Shown: positions 8,066-17,721 of the stretch, piece after piece
How positions within the stretch are numbered: the first letter of the stretch is position 1
Layout: each line of letters starts with the position of its first letter
From: Mycolicibacterium sp. CR10
Lineage (GTDB): Bacteria; Actinomycetota; Actinomycetes; Mycobacteriales; Mycobacteriaceae
Reading direction: 5' to 3'
Assembly: GCF_005222675.1 (NCBI RefSeq)
Contig: NZ_STGE01000017.1
Span: 62,001-126,000, forward strand
DNA: 64,000 bases
Made by a program: the position numbers and the translations under genes
The notes under the pieces: model-generated
The model's input: only the letters and a program-made list of their open reading frames with translations
Databases searched by the model: none
What the model was told of the DNA's origin: nothing

Positions 8066-9868
8066 ATGACATCTGACGCCGGAGCGCGGAGCGCAACACT
8101 CGAGGCCGGAGCGCGGAGCGCGACATTCGAGGCCGGAGCGCGGAGCGCGACATTAGATCTCGTCATTCGCGGCGGAACCATCGTGGACGGCCTCGGCGGC
8201 GACCCCTTCGTCGGTGACGTGGCGGTACAGGACGACGTCATCGTCGCGGTGGGAACGGTGGACGGCACCGGCACCCGCGAGATCGACGCCACCGGCCTGC
8301 TCGTCACGCCCGGCTTCGTCGACCTCCACACCCACTACGACGGCCAGGCGATCTGGTCGGAACGCATGACCCCGTCGTCGGCGCACGGTGTGACGACCGC
8401 GGTGATGGGCAACTGCGGCGTCGGCTTCGCACCCTGCCGACCCGAGGATCACGAGACCCTCGTCGATGTGATGGCCGGCGTCGAGGACATCCCCGGTGTC
8501 GTGATGGTCGACGGGCTGCCGTGGACCTGGGAGACGTTCCCCGAATTCCTCGACGCACTCGACGGCAAACCCCGCGACATTGACGTCGCCGCGTTCCTGC
8601 CGCACTCGCCGTTGCGGGTCTACGTGATGGGCCGACGGGGGGTGGAACGCGAAGCCGCCACCGCCGAGGACCTGGCGCTCATGCGCAAGCTGGCCGCCGA
8701 GGCGATCCAAGTTGGCGCCCTGGGCTTCGCGTCGTCTCAGCTGACCCTGCACAAAAGCGAAAGTGGCCATCCGATACCGAGTTACGGTGCCGCTCATGCC
8801 GAGTTCGAAGCGATTGCGCAGGGCATCAAGGACAGCGGCGGCGGGCTGCTGCAGTTCGTGCCCGATCTGGTGGCCGGTGACTACGAGCCCGCCCTGAAGA
8901 CGGTGTTCGACGTCGCCGAGGACGTCGGGCTTCCGGTGACCTTCACCCTCGCGATCGGCAACATGGGGGATCCGTTCTACGTGAACGCGCTGACCATGGT
9001 GGAGAAGGCGAACGCCGCGGGCGGCGACATCAGCGCGCAGATCTTCCCGCGCCCCATCGGCCTGGTGATCGGGCTGGAGCTGTCCGGCAATCCGTTCATC
9101 CTATACCCGAGCTACCGGGAGATCGCCCACCTGCCGCTGGCCGAGCGCGTCGCCGAGATGCGTAAACCCGAAGTGCGCGAACGCATTCTGGCAGACAAGC
9201 CGGCCAGCGATGGACATCCACTGATGTTCGCCACCCAGGCCTGGAACTGGATGTTCCCGCTCGGCGATCCGCCGAACTACGAACCCGACCCGTCCGAGAG
9301 CATCGCCGCGCGCGCCGAAGCCCGCGGGGTCAGCCCGCTCGAGGAGGCCTACGACCGGGTGCTCGACGACGACGGGCACGCCATGCTGCTCATCACGCTG
9401 GCCAACTTCCGCAACGCGTCACTGGACACCGTGGCCGAGCTGATCCGGCGCGACGACGTGGTGCTCGGGCTGGGCGACGGCGGCGCGCACTACGGAATGA
9501 TCTGCGACGCAAGCTTTCCCACCTACATGCTGGCGCACTGGGCGCGGGACCGCGCATCGGGTCGGCTGACCGTCGCAGAGGCGGTCCGCGAGCTGACGTC
9601 GGCCCCGGCCCGGGTGGCGGGCCTGTCCGACCGCGGCCGCATCGCGGTCGGCTACAAGGCCGACCTCAACGTCATCGACCACAGCGCACTGACCCTGCAC
9701 AAGCCCGTCATCGCCCACGACCTGCCCGCGGGCGGCCGCCGCCTCGACCAGACCGCCGACGGCTACGTCGCGACCGTGGTGTCCGGCGAGGTGATCGCCG
9801 AGAACGGGGCGCCCACCGACGCCCGCCCCGGCAGGCTGATCCGGGGGCGGCAGGCCGCGCCGGCCTGA
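8066..9868 (+). CDS. D-aminoacylase-like amidohydrolase
   Basis: A 600-residue metal-dependent amidohydrolase of the N-acyl-D-amino-acid deacylase family. Visible are the early VIRGGTIVDGLGG strand, the metal-binding DLHTHYDGQ, the NCGVGFAPC loop, and the late GDGGAHYGMICDASF with VAEAVRELTSAPARVAGLSDRGRIAVGYKADL. Family members usually begin directly with the VIRGGTIVDG strand; here the first 30 residues are a threefold in-frame repeat (GARSATLEA-like), so the N-terminus is extended by repeat DNA. The substrate (N-acyl-D-amino acids or related amides) is inferred from the family. Confidence 0.92.
   Translation: MTSDAGARSATLEAGARSATFEAGARSATLDLVIRGGTIVDGLGGDPFVGDVAVQDDVIVAVGTVDGTGTREIDATGLLVTPGFVDLHTHYDGQAIWSERMTPSSAHGVTTAVMGNCGVGFAPCRPEDHETLVDVMAGVEDIPGVVMVDGLPWTWETFPEFLDALDGKPRDIDVAAFLPHSPLRVYVMGRRGVEREAATAEDLALMRKLAAEAIQVGALGFASSQLTLHKSESGHPIPSYGAAHAEFEAIAQGIKDSGGGLLQFVPDLVAGDYEPALKTVFDVAEDVGLPVTFTLAIGNMGDPFYVNALTMVEKANAAGGDISAQIFPRPIGLVIGLELSGNPFILYPSYREIAHLPLAERVAEMRKPEVRERILADKPASDGHPLMFATQAWNWMFPLGDPPNYEPDPSESIAARAEARGVSPLEEAYDRVLDDDGHAMLLITLANFRNASLDTVAELIRRDDVVLGLGDGGAHYGMICDASFPTYMLAHWARDRASGRLTVAEAVRELTSAPARVAGLSDRGRIAVGYKADLNVIDHSALTLHKPVIAHDLPAGGRRLDQTADGYVATVVSGEVIAENGAPTDARPGRLIRGRQAAPA
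8078..8158. repeat. Three tandem 27-bp repeats inside the 5' end of the amidohydrolase
   Basis: Units at 8078-8104, 8105-8131 and 8132-8158 begin GCCGGAGCGCGGAGCGC and differ at a few positions, mainly at the end of the third. The period of 27 is a multiple of three, so copy-number change keeps the frame and alters the protein by nine residues per unit. Composition (GAGCGC-rich) resembles the repeats at 22756 and 35869. Confidence 0.95.
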
Positions 9869-9895
9869 TCGGGTTCAGCTGCGCCCGCCGGCTCC

Positions 9896-9947
9896 GAGTG
9901 TGCGGTTTCGTCCGGAACTCGCCGCGCGCGCGAATGAGATTGCACTC
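9896..9947. repeat. Palindromic repeat, family A copy 1
   Basis: An imperfect inverted repeat with arms GAGTGTGCGGTTTCG and AATGAGATTGCACTC around a GC-rich centre. It lies between the convergent amidohydrolase and DUF559 genes. It resembles the copies at 10913 and 11398 in the TGTGC-GTTTC arm, the GCGCGAA centre and the final TGCAC arm. As RNA it would fold into a hairpin. Confidence 0.75.
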
Positions 9948-9957
9948 TCGGGATCGA

Positions 9958-10830
9958 TCACCACGTCTTCGGACATCCGCGACTGATCAGGGCGGCGCCC
10001 ACCCGATCGAGGAAAATCTGGGGCTCCCGGTGCAGAACCCTGGCCGTCAGTCGGACATCGATCCAGTTGAGTTCGGGCAGCCGGGTGTACCGCTCGATAT
10101 CCCAATCACGTTGCCGGGGGTCGGTCCAGTGGTGCTTTCCCTCGAAGTCGACACCTACACACCATTGCGGCCATCCGAGATCGATGCGGGCGAAAACCCG
10201 CCCGCTGTCGTCGCGCACTACGATCTGAGTCTCAGGCCGGGGAAACCCTTTCTGCACCAACAACACTCTTGTCAGCGACTCGTATGGCGATTCCGCACCG
10301 CCGTCGACAAGTGCCAACGTCTGCCGTAGTTGACGCACCCCACGCGCGCCTGGGCGGGCGGTCAGTACGCTCTCGATGTCGGCCACCTTGGCATGCGTCG
10401 CGTTCAGCAACGCGTCGATGCGGGCAACTCCCTCGGTCAGCGGCAGTCGCCTGCCAAGATCGAAACCGGTCCGCGCGGCTGTCGTCACCGCCATTGCACC
10501 GACCGTCTGCACTTCCCACGGATCCAGGTGATCGGAGTGCACGACGATGCCCGGCGGCGGGCGCCGGTTTGCATGGATCAGCTCGGCGGGAGTCTCGCCG
10601 TCGATCCACCTGCTACCGAGCATCGCCGAAGCTGACAGTCCGGCGAGCACACCCGCCCGGCCCGACCACAACCACGCCGCCCCGCCCCGTTGAACTGCGG
10701 TCAGTTCAGCCCCACGCGGCGCCCAGACACCGGGATAAATGCCCACATGGAATCGTCGGAGTTCGCGAAATGTCAGGGCGCCTGAATCCACTGCCTCGGC
10801 GCCTCGGAAGGGCCATTCGATGGCTCGCAT
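9958..10830 (-). CDS. DUF559-type (Vsr/PD-(D/E)XK-like) protein with N-terminal regulator-like domain
   Basis: A 290-residue protein. The C-terminal third carries the DUF559 nuclease-like core: ARIDLGWPQWCVGVDFEGKHHW has the Asp and E-x-K of a PD-(D/E)XK site, followed by RDWDIERYTRLPELNW. The N-terminal part (ELRRFHVGIYPGVWAPRG, AAWLWSGRAGVLAGLSASAMLG) resembles AbiEi-type antitoxin-like proteins common in mycobacteria. The ATG at 10830 is preferred to the GTG at 10851 because GAGGG lies upstream of it. The gene is bracketed by family A palindromes (9896 and 10913). No partner toxin is visible. DNA binding or cleavage is inferred. Confidence 0.82.
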   Translation of the reverse strand: MRAIEWPFRGAEAVDSGALTFRELRRFHVGIYPGVWAPRGAELTAVQRGGAAWLWSGRAGVLAGLSASAMLGSRWIDGETPAELIHANRRPPPGIVVHSDHLDPWEVQTVGAMAVTTAARTGFDLGRRLPLTEGVARIDALLNATHAKVADIESVLTARPGARGVRQLRQTLALVDGGAESPYESLTRVLLVQKGFPRPETQIVVRDDSGRVFARIDLGWPQWCVGVDFEGKHHWTDPRQRDWDIERYTRLPELNWIDVRLTARVLHREPQIFLDRVGAALISRGCPKTW

Positions 10831-10912
10831 GGCCGCACCCTCACAGCCCACACCGACGAATCCCCGATCTGCGTCGCTACTTATCCACAGGCGGTCGGCT
10901 CGTCGCCCCGAA

Positions 10913-10960
10913 TGTGCAGTTTCATACGTTCACAAGGCGAGTCGCGAATGAAACCGCACA
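10913..10960. repeat. Palindromic repeat, family A copy 2
   Basis: Arms TGTGCAGTTTCAT (10913-10925) and ATGAAACCGCACA (10948-10960) are inverted repeats with one mismatch around a 22-base centre. Sequence similarity to copy 3 continues to about 10968 (GTCGGCG). It lies upstream of the pyridoxamine-phosphate-oxidase-like gene and next to the 5' side of the DUF559 gene. Confidence 0.88.
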
Positions 10961-10984
10961 GTCGGCGACGCATATCCTCGCGGC

Positions 10985-11356
10985 ATGAGCGTCAAGGTAG
11001 ATCTCGACCAACTGGCGACGGCAATGGCCGACTTCGCGTTCGCCTATCTGGTGACCGTCGGCGACGACTATCGGGCGCACACCGTCGCCGTCTCCCCCGT
11101 GCTCGACGACGGAGTGCTCGGCATCGGGTCGGTCGGCAACAGCACCCGCAGGAATGCGAGCAGCCACGCCGACGTCACGCTCGTCTGGCCGCCGCGCGAT
11201 CCGGGCGGTTACACCTTGATCGTCGACGGGGTGGCGGCGGTCGCCGATGGCGTCGTGACCGTGAAGCCCAGCGGCGCCGTGTTGCACCGGCCCGCTACGC
11301 CCGGGGCTCCCACGGCGTCGGGCTGCGGCGACGACTGCGTCCCGCTCGCCAACTGA
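10985..11356 (+). CDS. Pyridoxamine 5'-phosphate oxidase-like FMN/F420-fold protein
   Basis: A 123-residue split-barrel flavoprotein-like protein. The pattern FAYLVTVGDDYRAHTVAVSPVLDDGVL with ADVTLVWPPRDPGGYTLIVDGVA is typical of small mycobacterial members of the pyridoxamine-phosphate-oxidase-like superfamily that bind FMN, F420 or haem. It is short compared with true PdxH and lacks a recognisable PLP-binding C-terminus, so pyridoxal synthesis is unlikely. A family A palindrome lies immediately upstream. Confidence 0.8.
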   Translation: MSVKVDLDQLATAMADFAFAYLVTVGDDYRAHTVAVSPVLDDGVLGIGSVGNSTRRNASSHADVTLVWPPRDPGGYTLIVDGVAAVADGVVTVKPSGAVLHRPATPGAPTASGCGDDCVPLAN

Positions 11357-11397
11357 CCCTTCCCGGACCAAGCAGGCCGCCGTAACGCACGTGTGAG

Positions 11398-11454
11398 TGT
11401 GCGGATTGATACGCCGACGCGGCGCGTCGCGGACGACACCGCACGGTCGGCGGG
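11398..11454. repeat. Palindromic repeat, family A copy 3
   Basis: TGTGCGGATTGATACG at 11398 and GACACCGCACGGTCGGCG to 11454 match copy 2 position by position apart from substitutions, with GGCGCGTCGCG in the centre. It lies downstream of the split-barrel gene and just before the groEL2 terminator, in the gap between convergent genes. Confidence 0.75.
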
Positions 11455-11468
11455 GCAGCAGCAGACAC

Positions 11469-11499
11469 GAAAAAGCCCGGCCCCCTTGGGGACCGGGCT
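11469..11499 (-). terminator. Rho-independent terminator of groEL2
   Basis: On the minus strand AAGCCCGGTCCCC and GGGGCCGGGCTT pair into a GC-rich stem with a short loop, followed by a run of five T. It begins about 20 bases after the groEL2 stop codon. In the plus direction it lacks a good T-tract, so it mainly serves groEL2. Confidence 0.92.
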
Positions 11500-11518
11500 T
11501 CTCCGTGAAGCGTGCGGA

Positions 11519-13284
<1,766 letters not shown>

Positions 13285-13292
13285 CTGCATTT

Positions 13293-13319
13293 CTAGCACT
13301 CGACCATGGTGAGTGCAAG
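13293..13319. promoter_or_regulatory. CIRCE operator 2 of groEL2
   Basis: CTAGCACTC, nine spacer bases, GAGTGCAAG: a second CIRCE element, centre 35 bp from the first. It ends 14 bases before the stop codon of the TetR gene, so it lies in the shared upstream region of groEL2 only. Confidence 0.93.
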
Positions 13320-13332
13320 GAGAGTCCTGTTG

Positions 13333-13893
13333 TCAGGACGTGCGAAGACCGTCCTCGATGACGCCCGCCACCCGATCCGACACACCGTCGCCGTAGAGCT
13401 GCGCCGTCTTGCACACCAGCAGCAGCGCCTTGATCTCCGGCACACCGATATCAGCGCGGGCGGTGCCCGCGCGTTGCGCGGCGGTCAACAGTTCGGAGAG
13501 CACGTCGAGGAACGCCGCCTCCACGCCCGGCGCCGCCGCCTCCAGATCGATGCCGTACCCGGCGAGCGCATCGACGAGCCCCTGGTCAGTCGAGCCGGTG
13601 CGCCCCATCTCGCGCAGGAACACGAACAGCGCTTCGCCGGGCTCCCCGGAGTCCAGCAGTGCGTGCGCGTGGTCGCCGATGGCGCGAACACGGTCGGCGA
13701 ACACCGCAGTGAACAGGGACTCTTTGGTCGGGAAGTGCCGATAGACGGTGCCTGCCCCGACGCCGGCACGGCGGGCGATCTCGTCGATCGGCACCGCGAG
13801 GCCTTCGGCCGCGAACGTGTCGTAGGCGACCTCGAGCACCCGCGCGCGATTGCGGACGGCGTCGGCGCGCACGGGCCGAGCGATTTCGCCCAC
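13333..13893 (-). CDS. TetR-family transcriptional repressor
   Basis: A 186-residue regulator. The N-terminal helix-turn-helix is clear: [48 protein letters not shown]. The ligand-binding C-terminal domain is divergent, as usual. The GTG start at 13893 has AGGAGG six bases upstream. It diverges from the SDR gene at 13991, and the 97-bp gap has an inverted repeat, so it most likely represses that gene and itself. Confidence 0.92.
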   Translation of the reverse strand: MGEIARPVRADAVRNRARVLEVAYDTFAAEGLAVPIDEIARRAGVGAGTVYRHFPTKESLFTAVFADRVRAIGDHAHALLDSGEPGEALFVFLREMGRTGSTDQGLVDALAGYGIDLEAAAPGVEAAFLDVLSELLTAAQRAGTARADIGVPEIKALLLVCKTAQLYGDGVSDRVAGVIEDGLRTS

Positions 13894-13912
13894 AGCGCAC
13901 CTCCTGGATAAA

Positions 13913-13959
13913 CGGGGCCAGCGTTCCGTATAGTCGAGTCAAGCGGGGCGTTGGCCCCG
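13913..13959. promoter_or_regulatory. Probable TetR operator and promoter between TetR and SDR genes
   Basis: CGGGGCCAGCG (13913-13923) and CGTTGGCCCCG (13949-13959) are inverted repeats with one mismatch. Between them lies TATAGT (13929-13934), a fair -10 hexamer for the plus-strand SDR gene. The arms are far apart, so they may be two half-operators bound by separate dimers. Confidence 0.55.
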
Positions 13960-13990
13960 GTTCCCCAGAATACTCACCCCAGGAGCACAC

Positions 13991-14887
13991 ATGACCGACT
14001 GGACCGCCGCCGACATCCCCGACCAGAGCGGCCGCACCGCCGTCATCACCGGAGCCAACACCGGAATCGGGTTCCAGACCGCCAAGGCCCTGGCCGCCAA
14101 GGGCGCGCACGTCGTCATTGCGGTACGCAACATAGACAAGGGCAAGCAGGCCGCCGCCCAGCTGGCTGGTGAAGTTTCCGTGCAGGAACTCGACCTGACG
14201 TCGCTGGACTCGATCAGCGCCGCCGCCGACGCACTCAAGTCGCGTTTCGACAGGATCGACCTGCTGATCAACAACGCCGGAGTGATGACCACCCCGAAGG
14301 GCACCACAGCCGACGGGTTCGAGCTGCAGTTCGGCACCAACCATCTCGGCCACTTCGCGCTGACCGGCCAGCTGCTGGAGAGGCTTCTCGACGTCCCCGG
14401 CGCCCGCGTGGTGACCGTGAGCAGTAACGGCCACAAGATGGGCGGTGCCATCCACTTCGACGACTTGCAGTGGGAACGCAGCTACAGCCGGATGGGCGCC
14501 TACACCCAGTCCAAGCTGGCCAACCTGTTGTTCACCTATGAACTGGAACGTCGGCTCGCGCCGCGCGGAAAGACCATCGCCGTGGCCGCGCACCCCGGCA
14601 CGTCGACGACGGAGCTGGCGCGCAATCTTCCAAGGCCGGTACAGAGCGCCTTCCTGGCCGTTGCTCCGGTGTTCGCGCAGAGCCCCGCAGGAGGCGCATT
14701 GCCCACGCTGCGCGCTGCCACCGACCCCGGGGCCCTCGGCGGTCAGTACTACGGACCCGACGGCATCGCTCAGCAGAAGGGCAGCCCCGTAGTCGTCGCG
14801 AGCAGCGCACAGTCCTACGACCTGGATCTGCAGCGCCGCCTCTGGGCCGTCTCCGAGAACCTGACCAAGGTGGTCTTCCCGGTCTAG
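13991..14887 (+). CDS. Short-chain dehydrogenase/reductase (retinol dehydrogenase-like)
   Basis: A 298-residue SDR. It has the TGANTGIG nucleotide loop, NNAG, a Tyr-x-x-x-Lys site (AYTQSKLANLLFTYEL), and the HPGTSTTEL region after it. It is a close paralogue of the SDR at 20653, sharing WTAADxPDQSGR at the start and TTADGFELQFGTNHLGHFALTG. Control by the divergent TetR gene is likely. The substrate (an alcohol, aldehyde or ketone) is not identifiable. Confidence 0.93.
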   Translation: MTDWTAADIPDQSGRTAVITGANTGIGFQTAKALAAKGAHVVIAVRNIDKGKQAAAQLAGEVSVQELDLTSLDSISAAADALKSRFDRIDLLINNAGVMTTPKGTTADGFELQFGTNHLGHFALTGQLLERLLDVPGARVVTVSSNGHKMGGAIHFDDLQWERSYSRMGAYTQSKLANLLFTYELERRLAPRGKTIAVAAHPGTSTTELARNLPRPVQSAFLAVAPVFAQSPAGGALPTLRAATDPGALGGQYYGPDGIAQQKGSPVVVASSAQSYDLDLQRRLWAVSENLTKVVFPV

Positions 14888-14906
14888 CCGGGGCAGACTT
14901 GTCGCG

Positions 14907-15401
14907 ATGTCTCTGGTCGTGCCGCCGTACCCGCCGCCGCGCTACACCGCCGACGCGCCAGAAGTCAGTGCCTGGATCAGGCGCGGTGACGAGCCGCCCG
15001 ACTACGACGCCCACGGGCTGTTCAAGTACCACTATCTGGCGAACCAGAAGCAGACCGACGGCGACTACGGCCTGTACCGGCTGGAGATCGCGGCCAAGGG
15101 CGGCGGCCCGGGACCGCACTTCCATCGGGGCATGTCGGAGGCGTTCTACGTGCTGTCCGGCACGATCGCTCTCTACAACGGCACCGAGTGGGTCGACGGA
15201 CACCCAGGGGACTTCCTGTACGTCCCGCCGGGTGGGATTCACGGTTTCCGCAACGACGCCGACGCACCGGCGTCGGTGCTGATGCTGTTCGCCCCCGGAG
15301 CGCCGCGTGAGCACTACTTCGAGGGATTGGCGCAGTTGGGTGAGCTGACCGACGACGAGCGCCGCGAATGGTTCATCAAGAACGACAACCACTTCGTCTG
15401 A
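14907..15401 (+). CDS. Cupin-fold protein
   Basis: A 164-residue cupin starting 19 bases after the SDR. Motif 1 PGPHFHRGMSEAFYVLSG carries the His-x-His and Glu metal ligands, and motif 2 PGDFLYVPPGGIHGFRN carries the second His. These are the quercetinase-like or small dioxygenase-like features, but the reaction is unknown. Close spacing suggests co-transcription with the SDR under the TetR repressor. Confidence 0.88.
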   Translation: MSLVVPPYPPPRYTADAPEVSAWIRRGDEPPDYDAHGLFKYHYLANQKQTDGDYGLYRLEIAAKGGGPGPHFHRGMSEAFYVLSGTIALYNGTEWVDGHPGDFLYVPPGGIHGFRNDADAPASVLMLFAPGAPREHYFEGLAQLGELTDDERREWFIKNDNHFV

Positions 15402-15521
15402 GCCTGCGACCAGACACGCGGTCCGGACACGCCGACAGAAGTGCGGTCGCGGATCCGCCTGCCCTAGACTGCATTCCGGTCACGCCGTCGAGGACGGCCG
15501 ATGTTGAGGAGGAGTCTTCGG

Positions 15522-17210
15522 GTGCGGGCTGACGAAGCGCCCAGCACCCAGGCTTTGCGGGGCTGGCAGCGGCGAGCGCTGGTGAAATACCTGACCGCCA
15601 AACCTCGGGATTTCCTGGCCGTGGCGACACCGGGCTCCGGGAAGACCACCTTTGCGTTGCGCATCGTCGCCGAACTGCTCGCCGAGGGCACCGTCGAGGC
15701 CGTCACGATCGTCGTCCCCACCGAGCACCTGAAGATCCAGTGGGCCGAGGCCGCCGCACGGATGGGCATCGCGCTAGACCCGAGGTTCTCCAACTCCAAC
15801 TCGCAGACGTCCTCGGAGTACCACGGCGTCGTCGTCACCTACGCCCAGGTCGCCAGCCATCCGACCCGGCACCGGGTGCGCACCGAGAACCGCAAGACGC
15901 TCGTCGTCTTCGACGAGATCCACCACGGCGGCGACGCCAAGAGTTGGGGCGACGCCATCCGCGAGGCGTTCGACGACGCGACCCGTCGGCTGGCGCTGAC
16001 CGGGACGCCGTTCCGCAGCGATGACAGCGCGATCCCGTTCGTCACCTACGAGGCCGGTCCGGACGGCCTGATGCGTTCGCAGGCCGACCACACTTACGGC
16101 TACTCCGACGCCCTCGCCGACGGGGTGGTCCGGCCGGTGATGTTCATGGCGTACTCGGGCGAGGCCCGCTGGCGTGACAGCGCGGGTGAGGAACACGCCG
16201 CCCGCCTCGGCGAGCCCCTGACCGCCGAACAGACCGCGCGCGCGTGGAAGACCGCCCTCAACCCGGCCGGCCAGTGGATGCCCGCCGTGATCGCCGCGGC
16301 CGACATCCGGCTGCGAGGTCTCCGCAAGCATGTGCCCGACGCCGGCGGCATGATCATCGCCTCCGACCAGACCGCGGCCCGCGCCTACGCCGACCTGCTG
16401 CGCACCATCACCGGCGAGGCGCCCACCGTGGTGCTCTCCGATGACAAGGGCTCCTCGGACCGCATCTCCCAGTTCGCGGCGGGCACCTCGAGCTGGATGG
16501 TCGCCGTGCGCATGGTGTCCGAGGGCGTCGACGTGCCGCGGCTGGCCGTCGGCGTGTATGCGACGAGCGCGTCGACGCCGCTGTTCTTCGCGCAGGCGAT
16601 CGGCCGCTTCGTGCGGTCTCGGCGCCCCGGCGAGTCGGCCAGCATCTTCCTGCCCTCGGTGCCCAACCTGCTGCTGCTGGCCAGCGAGATGGAGGCCCAG
16701 CGCAATCACGTTCTGGGCAAACCGCACCGGGAGACACTCGAGGACCCCCTCGATGCCGAGCTGGCCGAGCAGAAGCGCGACGAGCCGGACCTCAACGAGA
16801 AGGGCATCGAGTACCTGGGCGCCGACGCCGAACTCGATCAGGTGATCTTCGACGGGTCGTCCTTCGGGACCGCGACGCCCGCGGGCAGCGAGGAAGAGGC
16901 CGACTACCTCGGCATCCCGGGCCTGCTGGACACCACCCAGATGCGAGATCTGTTGCGGCGCAGGCAGGAAGAGCAGCTGACCAAGCGGACGGTCAACGGT
17001 GTGGTGCCGCGGCCGTCAACCCACGGTCAGCTGCGCGAGCTGCGCAAGGAGCTCAACACCCTGGTGTCGATCGCGCACCACCGCACCGGAAAGTCGCACG
17101 GCGAGATCCACAACGAGCTGCGACGGATGTGCGGTGGCCCGCCACTGGCCGCCGCGACCACCGACCAGGTCAAGGCGCGCATCGACGCGGTCCGCGGACT
17201 CACTGCGTAA
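15522..17210 (+). CDS. Superfamily 2 DEAD/DEAH-box helicase
   Basis: A 562-residue ATP-dependent nucleic-acid helicase. Motif I is TPGSGKT (about residues 36-42), motif II DEIH (about 131-134), motif III LTGTPF, and motif VI QAIGRFVRSRRPGE. It is preceded by a Q-like RGWQRRAL segment, the pattern of type III restriction/RAD3-like SF2 helicases. I choose the GTG at 15522 because GAGGAGGAG (15506-15514) is well placed for it; an ATG at 15501 would leave that ribosome site inside the gene. No nuclease or methylase is adjacent, so a DNA-repair or housekeeping role is more likely than restriction. The last 11 bases overlap the convergent SRPBCC gene. Confidence 0.88.
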   Translation: MRADEAPSTQALRGWQRRALVKYLTAKPRDFLAVATPGSGKTTFALRIVAELLAEGTVEAVTIVVPTEHLKIQWAEAAARMGIALDPRFSNSNSQTSSEYHGVVVTYAQVASHPTRHRVRTENRKTLVVFDEIHHGGDAKSWGDAIREAFDDATRRLALTGTPFRSDDSAIPFVTYEAGPDGLMRSQADHTYGYSDALADGVVRPVMFMAYSGEARWRDSAGEEHAARLGEPLTAEQTARAWKTALNPAGQWMPAVIAAADIRLRGLRKHVPDAGGMIIASDQTAARAYADLLRTITGEAPTVVLSDDKGSSDRISQFAAGTSSWMVAVRMVSEGVDVPRLAVGVYATSASTPLFFAQAIGRFVRSRRPGESASIFLPSVPNLLLLASEMEAQRNHVLGKPHRETLEDPLDAELAEQKRDEPDLNEKGIEYLGADAELDQVIFDGSSFGTATPAGSEEEADYLGIPGLLDTTQMRDLLRRRQEEQLTKRTVNGVVPRPSTHGQLRELRKELNTLVSIAHHRTGKSHGEIHNELRRMCGGPPLAAATTDQVKARIDAVRGLTA

Positions 17211-17673
17211 CGGCCAGTTTGACGAGGTTCGCCAGCGAATTATCAAGGTGCGCAACGGGAAACGGCGGGAACTGGATGTGCTCCCGCAGCTCCGCAGGCA
17301 CCGCTGACCAGTCATAGGTGAGCGTGACTTCGGTCTGCTCCGCGGTCACCGGATCGAGTCCGTAGTGCCACGTCCAACCGCCGAACTCGAGCGTTCCGGC
17401 CTCACCGGCCTGGCCGGGCTCCCAGCCGATCGCCCGGTCGGGTTCGAAGGCGATGACCTTGTTGGCCATCTCGTAGCTCCCGTCAGGATGGTTGTCGTGG
17501 TACATCGCGATCCGGAAGATCTGGCCCGTCTCGGTCAGGCGTTTCCCATCAAGCGATTCGCGCACCCAACCGGTGCCGTCGATGGCCTGGTGGGTCGCGG
17601 GATCGGCCAGCACATCGAACACTTTCGCGGCGGGGGCGTCGACGGTGGTCTTCACGATCAGGTTCTCAGTCAT
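17200..17673 (-). CDS. SRPBCC/START-like domain protein
   Basis: A 157-residue single-domain protein of the polyketide cyclase/SRPBCC fold (KTTVDAPAAKVFDVLADPATHQAIDGTGWV at the start and VTLTYDWSAVPAEL near the end). These proteins form a hydrophobic pocket for lipids or aromatic ligands. It converges on the helicase gene, overlapping its 3' end by 11 bases, and lies after the HAD gene on the minus strand. Confidence 0.85.
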   Translation of the reverse strand: MTENLIVKTTVDAPAAKVFDVLADPATHQAIDGTGWVRESLDGKRLTETGQIFRIAMYHDNHPDGSYEMANKVIAFEPDRAIGWEPGQAGEAGTLEFGGWTWHYGLDPVTAEQTEVTLTYDWSAVPAELREHIQFPPFPVAHLDNSLANLVKLAVTQ

Positions 17674-17721
17674 GACTGGGTAGACCCGAGCCGGCGGCGC
17701 AACTCATCGCACCCCGATCCG

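Noticed and set aside
8078-8158. CRISPR-like array
   Set aside because: The three units are directly adjacent with no spacers and sit in frame inside a gene.
13333-13893. TetR gene as a direct regulator of groEL2
   Set aside because: groEL2 is explained by two CIRCE sites; the TetR gene faces the SDR and has its own inverted repeat there.
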